Below, one piece after another: positions 60,288 to 64,000 of a stretch of DNA of 64,000 nucleotides; position 1 is the first letter of the stretch; the number at the start of each line of letters is the position of its first letter. Position numbers and translations under genes: made by a program. The notes under the pieces are model-generated. The model worked only from the letters and a program-made list of their open reading frames with translations. It was not told the DNA's origin and made no database searches. Source of the DNA: Spisula solida (Eukaryota > Mollusca > Bivalvia > Venerida > Mactridae); NCBI GenBank assembly GCA_947247005.1, contig OX365949.1, positions 22,387,130 through 22,451,129 of the forward strand, given 5' to 3'.

Positions 60288-60773
60288 TCACTGTGTAGCA
60301 TCTTCTATGGCCGCAACGTTGTTGATGCATGAGACAATGTTCTTTTTCTTAAATTCTTCCAGCGCTTTGTAGCGGCAGAAATTCACCATGGCGCGCTGTG
60401 TCACAAACCCCAGACTCTTTGTTTCATACCAACTATTTCGGTCAGTCCCGACGTAGATTCCCAGAAATCTATCTGTCTTTTTCTTTGTCACCCTGACCTT
60501 GGCGATTTCAAAATTGAGGGTATATAGAGCGGATGCAGCTTCTAACGTACCATGTGCCTTGGAGATAGCGACCATGCCGAAATGGACGGTTCTTGTACTC
60601 AGCTGCTCTCCGAATGTAAACTCAAATATTTTGGTGTCAACTGTCTCACAGAAACGTACAGCGCTCAGTTTGTTGTAAACGTTCTGACCGTTGATGTTGA
60701 AGCGTTCGCTGACGCGACGTAGCAACGTGTCAAGGTCAGACAACTTGTAGCCATTGTATTCCTGCACATCGAC
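60288..60773 (-). CDS. Terminal coding exon of an unrecognised gene
   Basis: The frame is open from an acceptor (TGTTCACAACAG, minus strand, ending at 60774) to TGA at 60288. It reads VDVQEYNGYKLSDLDTLLRR onward for 161 residues and ends CINNVAAIEDATQ. Phase is 0. Base composition is distinctly more GC-balanced than its surroundings and the peptide looks natural: mixed alpha/beta, basic, with segments such as FEFTFGEQLSTRTVHFGMVA and WYETKSLGFVTQRAMVNFC. No signal peptide or membrane segment is visible. I do not recognise the family. Upstream exons should lie at higher coordinates, some possibly beyond the window. Confidence 0.75.
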   Translation of the reverse strand, partial: VDVQEYNGYKLSDLDTLLRRVSERFNINGQNVYNKLSAVRFCETVDTKIFEFTFGEQLSTRTVHFGMVAISKAHGTLEAASALYTLNFEIAKVRVTKKKTDRFLGIYVGTDRNSWYETKSLGFVTQRAMVNFCRYKALEEFKKKNIVSCINNVAAIEDATQ

Positions 60774-62870
60774 CTGTTGTGAACATAAATATAGTAATTA
60801 TTACAGTTAATATATGAATGTACATTTGTTTTAATGTTCATGAAGGAACGAAAGGCACCGAATACTTCTACTATTTAAATCATCCCCGTATTTGTTAACC
60901 CATTTTCTTTTGTTGACCACCTTCAAAATCATTTATGCAGCTGTAGGGTTTTTATGATTCATAGTTTCTTAAACTTGTTAGAATTGTTTGACACATAAAA
61001 CTAGTTGCTTTTAAGTTGCATTTGTCGTTTTCTTGCGCTAAATCATCACCTGTTCGTTTACTTACTTTCTTTTCGTTAACAACCGTCAATATTCAATTAT
61101 GCAGCTGTTGGTTTATACAATTAACAGAGATTCATAGCGTTTTCGACATCTTTTCAAGTTTCATGTTCTCGTTCAGTTTTGCGTTCTGTGTTATTTCTTT
61201 TTCGTGATTTCCTTTTGTGCATTTCGTGCTCTGCTTTTTCTTTTGAGTGCTGCCTATCTTTTCCGATTTTTAATTGTTTGTTTTTTAAATTATTCTTTAT
61301 TTTTCCCCATATTCCTACTCTCGGAGCAGTGGTTAGTCAATTTTTGAATATGAAATCACAGGTGAAGAAATCTCTGGTGAGCAAGAATGTACCATGGTCC
61401 ACTAAAATTATAAAGCAATTACGAGTAACAAATTTTGTAATTAACCTTTTCAGTCCACCTGCTAAAATATTCTCCCTGCAGTTGATTCTGTAAAGTTTCT
61501 GCCGCACCTCGACACACCTTCATATTCGACATCGAACGGTCCATTTGACTCCGAGCCGATCGGGTTTCGTACCTAGGACCCCTCTCAATAGAATGGAAGT
61601 ACATCGGTGAAGCGCTGGGGTTGATTTGATGACCTTAAATGTCAACGATGTCAATTGAAATCAATTATCAGAAAATATTTTATTATTTTTAAGTTCATGA
61701 TACATGTAAACAGATTATTACAATTATTATAAACTGGTTTGAAAACGAAGATAAGCCACTTTATTATTAGATATGTAGTGTGTCATTTTATTTCTCCAGG
61801 TGAGCTTATTGGAAGAATTATGCTATGTGTCAATGAAACACAACGAATAAATTTCGAAACATTATAGTGTAAACACCTTACTTTTAACCATTTCTTGTAA
61901 ACACCCAATCATAAATGTAGCGTATTTGCAAATTTTAGACAGTAAACGTTGCAAGGAACATACACGAACAGCTTGTATTAGTAAACACAAAATTACATAT
62001 TAAAAGCAATGAACAGTAAATTACGAAAATGAGATTTCTACCCGTCTGGCTCCTCTCATATCGCGTCGAAGACGATCCCATCCTGTGTAACGTCAATGTA
62101 CGAGAGGATACGGGGTTTCAACTCATCTATTCGATGGTCTTTAATCTACCTGTGCAAGGTATAATGCGTTTTATAATATCAGACGAATTAATACTATACA
62201 GTAAAATCACGATTTTAAGACATGAGAAGATGCTGACACAACAATTTAAAGCCTTTTCATGCTATTTGATGACGGTGGTTAGACACTTTCGATACGACTA
62301 AGTTACCGCGGTTTGGAATGACCTACACAGGTAAAATGTCCTGATTCAATTCACCAATCTAATACTGATACACGTAGATGTTTTTTTCTAGAATAATAAG
62401 ACTTTTCTTTTAAACATGATAATATAATTATGTATATATTTGATATCATAGCGTATATTTAGATATCCTTTTTTTGAAATACTAGATTTTAACTACGTAC
62501 AATAATCATAGCACTGAGAGTGCTGATGGGAGGCGATCTGGTTGCTGCTACTAAAGCTTAAACATGCTTTACACGTTTAATGTTCCTTTTCTTACTGCCG
62601 ATCTTGTCTTGAATGTCAAATTGGCATATGTGACTATATAGGCATGTTGGGTATCTAAATAATTGTTAAAAGGTGCATATTAATTTATATGTAATACGTG
62701 TATTGAATGCGTATATCAAAAGTGGCTTTAAAATAATACTACGCGCCTATTTATCAGATTTTACAGTACCGTCTTGTAATCACTGCCCTCACAGCGTGAG
62801 ACATCTATAGAAAGCGGCTAGGCCACACCATATGATTGCATAACAGTACTTTGCAGACGATATTATACGA
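60774..62870. other. Probable intron or upstream sequence of the minus-strand gene
   Basis: No exon with consistent splice sites is found. A minus-strand segment at about 62078-62150 reads protein-like (RIDELKPRILSYIDVTQDGI) but meets TGA and has no donor. A plus-strand frame over the same bases (62029-62301) is its shadow. T-rich sequence dominates 61000-61330. Confidence 0.35.
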
Positions 62871-62975
62871 GTCATTGATAAAACCATAACGTGACCCTGG
62901 TCTGAAGTTTCTCCTGTACGATTCATTGATAAAACCATCACGTGACCCTGGTCTGAAGTTTCTAAAAATAGCTAT
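62870..62975. repeat. 51-bp tandem duplication
   Basis: Two copies, starting near 62870 and 62921, share CATTGATAAAACCAT, ACGTGACCCTGG and TCTGAAGTTTCT. The 51-base period gives a 17-residue repeat in a minus-strand frame, which I do not regard as a gene. Confidence 0.85.
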
Positions 62976-63249
62976 ACAGCCGGGACATTTGATGAACACG
63001 TCATTTTCATATTACGAAACAAGTTCAATATCGACCCGGCGTAGTGATTATCTGCAAAAATATCGATTTAACGAACAGTTTCACAATAATTGTTGATCTT
63101 AGAATAAACAAAATTTAATGTTGCTGATTGAATTAAATCAGTTGAAAAATTTGGAGAAACATATGTAGCAGTATTGGGAATGTTGACAGTTTCTGGAATA
63201 ACTTGAATGCGGATTCACATAGCAGCCTAAAGGCGGTTCAGGTTGAATT

Positions 63250-64000
63250 AAGAGATGGAATCCTATCAGTGTGAGCGTCACCAGACTTTTTGTATAGATG
63301 GTGAACTTTCAAAGTCAGTACTGATGAACTATAGTGTTCCTCAGGGTTCTGTGCTCGGTCCAAAGAACTACATAATGTACACAAAACCATTGGGTGCAAT
63401 CTGCAGAAAGCATCATCTGCAACATCATTTCTACGCTGATGACTCACAACTGTATATGGCATTCATACCAAAAGATGGCGTCCCGCGTGATGAAACACTA
63501 CAACGAATTGAAGCTTGTTTGAAGGACATCTTGCTATGGATGAAAGAAAATTTGCTGAAACTTAACGCAGACAAAACAGAGGTAATCCTGTTTGTACCGA
63601 AAAGGAATGCTAGTACAGCCGAGAATCTCACGGTGAAAGTTGGTGACGCAGTGACCAGACCGACGTCGATGGTTAGAAACCTCGGTGCCATGTTGGATTC
63701 ACATTTTGACAGGGATAAACATGTAAAATCTGTCTCAAGATCGTGTTTCATGCAGATCCGACAAATAGGTCAAATCAGACAATATTTGACTGTTGATGCA
63801 ACAAAATCCTTTATCAATTATTAAGTAACATCGAGACTGGATTACTGCAATTCGTTACTTTGCGGCTCCCCGAAATCATTCTGAACAAACTACAAAATAT
63901 TCAAAATACAGCTACCCGCCTCATCACACGGACACCGCGTTACAATCACATCACTCCTGTGCTGAAGGATCTTCACTGGCTACCTGTACAATACAGATAC
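63250..64000 (+). pseudogene. CR1/jockey-like reverse transcriptase fragment, runs off the edge
   Basis: The frame 63255-63824 has SVPQGSVLGP at residues 27-36 and FYADDSQLY at 59-67. These are the reverse-transcriptase palm motifs; the two Asp of YADD bind catalytic metal (family knowledge). Also visible are NADKTEVILF and LGAMLDSHF. A TAA at 63822 interrupts it; the same frame then resumes VTSRLDYCNSLLCGSP, and after a frameshift KLQNIQNTATRLI and KDLHWLPVQYR run to the window edge. It lacks the endonuclease and early palm regions on the left, so it is a 5'-truncated, broken copy. Confidence 0.85.

Noticed and set aside
62029..62301. 90-codon plus-strand frame starting MRFLPVWLLSYRV
   Set aside because: The opposite strand reads more like protein over the same bases, and there is no supporting context beyond a donor-like AAG|GTATAA.

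Overview
ORGANISM AND CHARACTER. This is eukaryotic, AT-rich, intron- and repeat-dominated DNA, most likely from a bivalve mollusc (inference). The clues are several interspersed repeat types typical of mollusc genomes: elements with CGTCCGTC runs that open with AGCTCACCTG or TATGCCCCC, tRNA-headed SINEs, MITEs and CR1/jockey-like retroposon tails. There are no operons, bacterial genes or CRISPR. Most long open frames here are shadows of repeats; the credible coding pieces are short spliced exons. REGION 1 (1-27.5 kb) holds a plus-strand gene in at least six phase-checked exons (955-1087, 1504-1605, 2248-2394, 21771-21953, 23877-24008, 24698-24774). The fifth exon carries the motif FDLETT, the Exo I motif of DEDDh (DnaQ-like) 3'-5' exonucleases. 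The last readable exon stops soon afterwards, so the exonuclease domain is truncated or decayed. At least one exon between 2394 and 21771 is missing from this model, because the phases do not match. The 19-kb intron and the next intron each hold a large array of a 42-bp near-palindromic minisatellite (2856-4465 and 22045-23450). The arrays lie in opposite orientation and share matching outer and inner ends. Between them are SINEs, three MITE-like elements, a 108-bp tandem plus fold-back repeat and a 74-bp minisatellite. REGION 2 (27.56-55.58 kb) is a roughly 28-kb block bounded by long inverted repeats. Their outermost shared bases are GTATTAGTG; inside lie TATGGAAAGCCGG and subterminal zones crowded with AGTTCG/CGAACT. 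Inside is a 13.7-kb unit (27574-41297) repeated head to tail (41298-54832), with a 366-bp end segment duplicated at the right. Each unit carries the same LINE 3' end, SINEs, two MITEs and other mollusc repeats, plus unrecognised exon-like coding segments on both strands. The most convincing is a minus-strand exon at 39025-39212 and 52585-52772. This looks like an undescribed giant inverted-repeat element with a tandem internal duplication. A false assembly duplication of two haplotypes is the main alternative for the repeated units. REGION 3 (55.6-64 kb) contains a LINE C-terminal fragment (57617-57796), a minus-strand terminal coding exon of an unrecognised protein (60288-60773), a small tandem duplication, and a broken reverse-transcriptase fragment that runs off the right edge (63250-64000).
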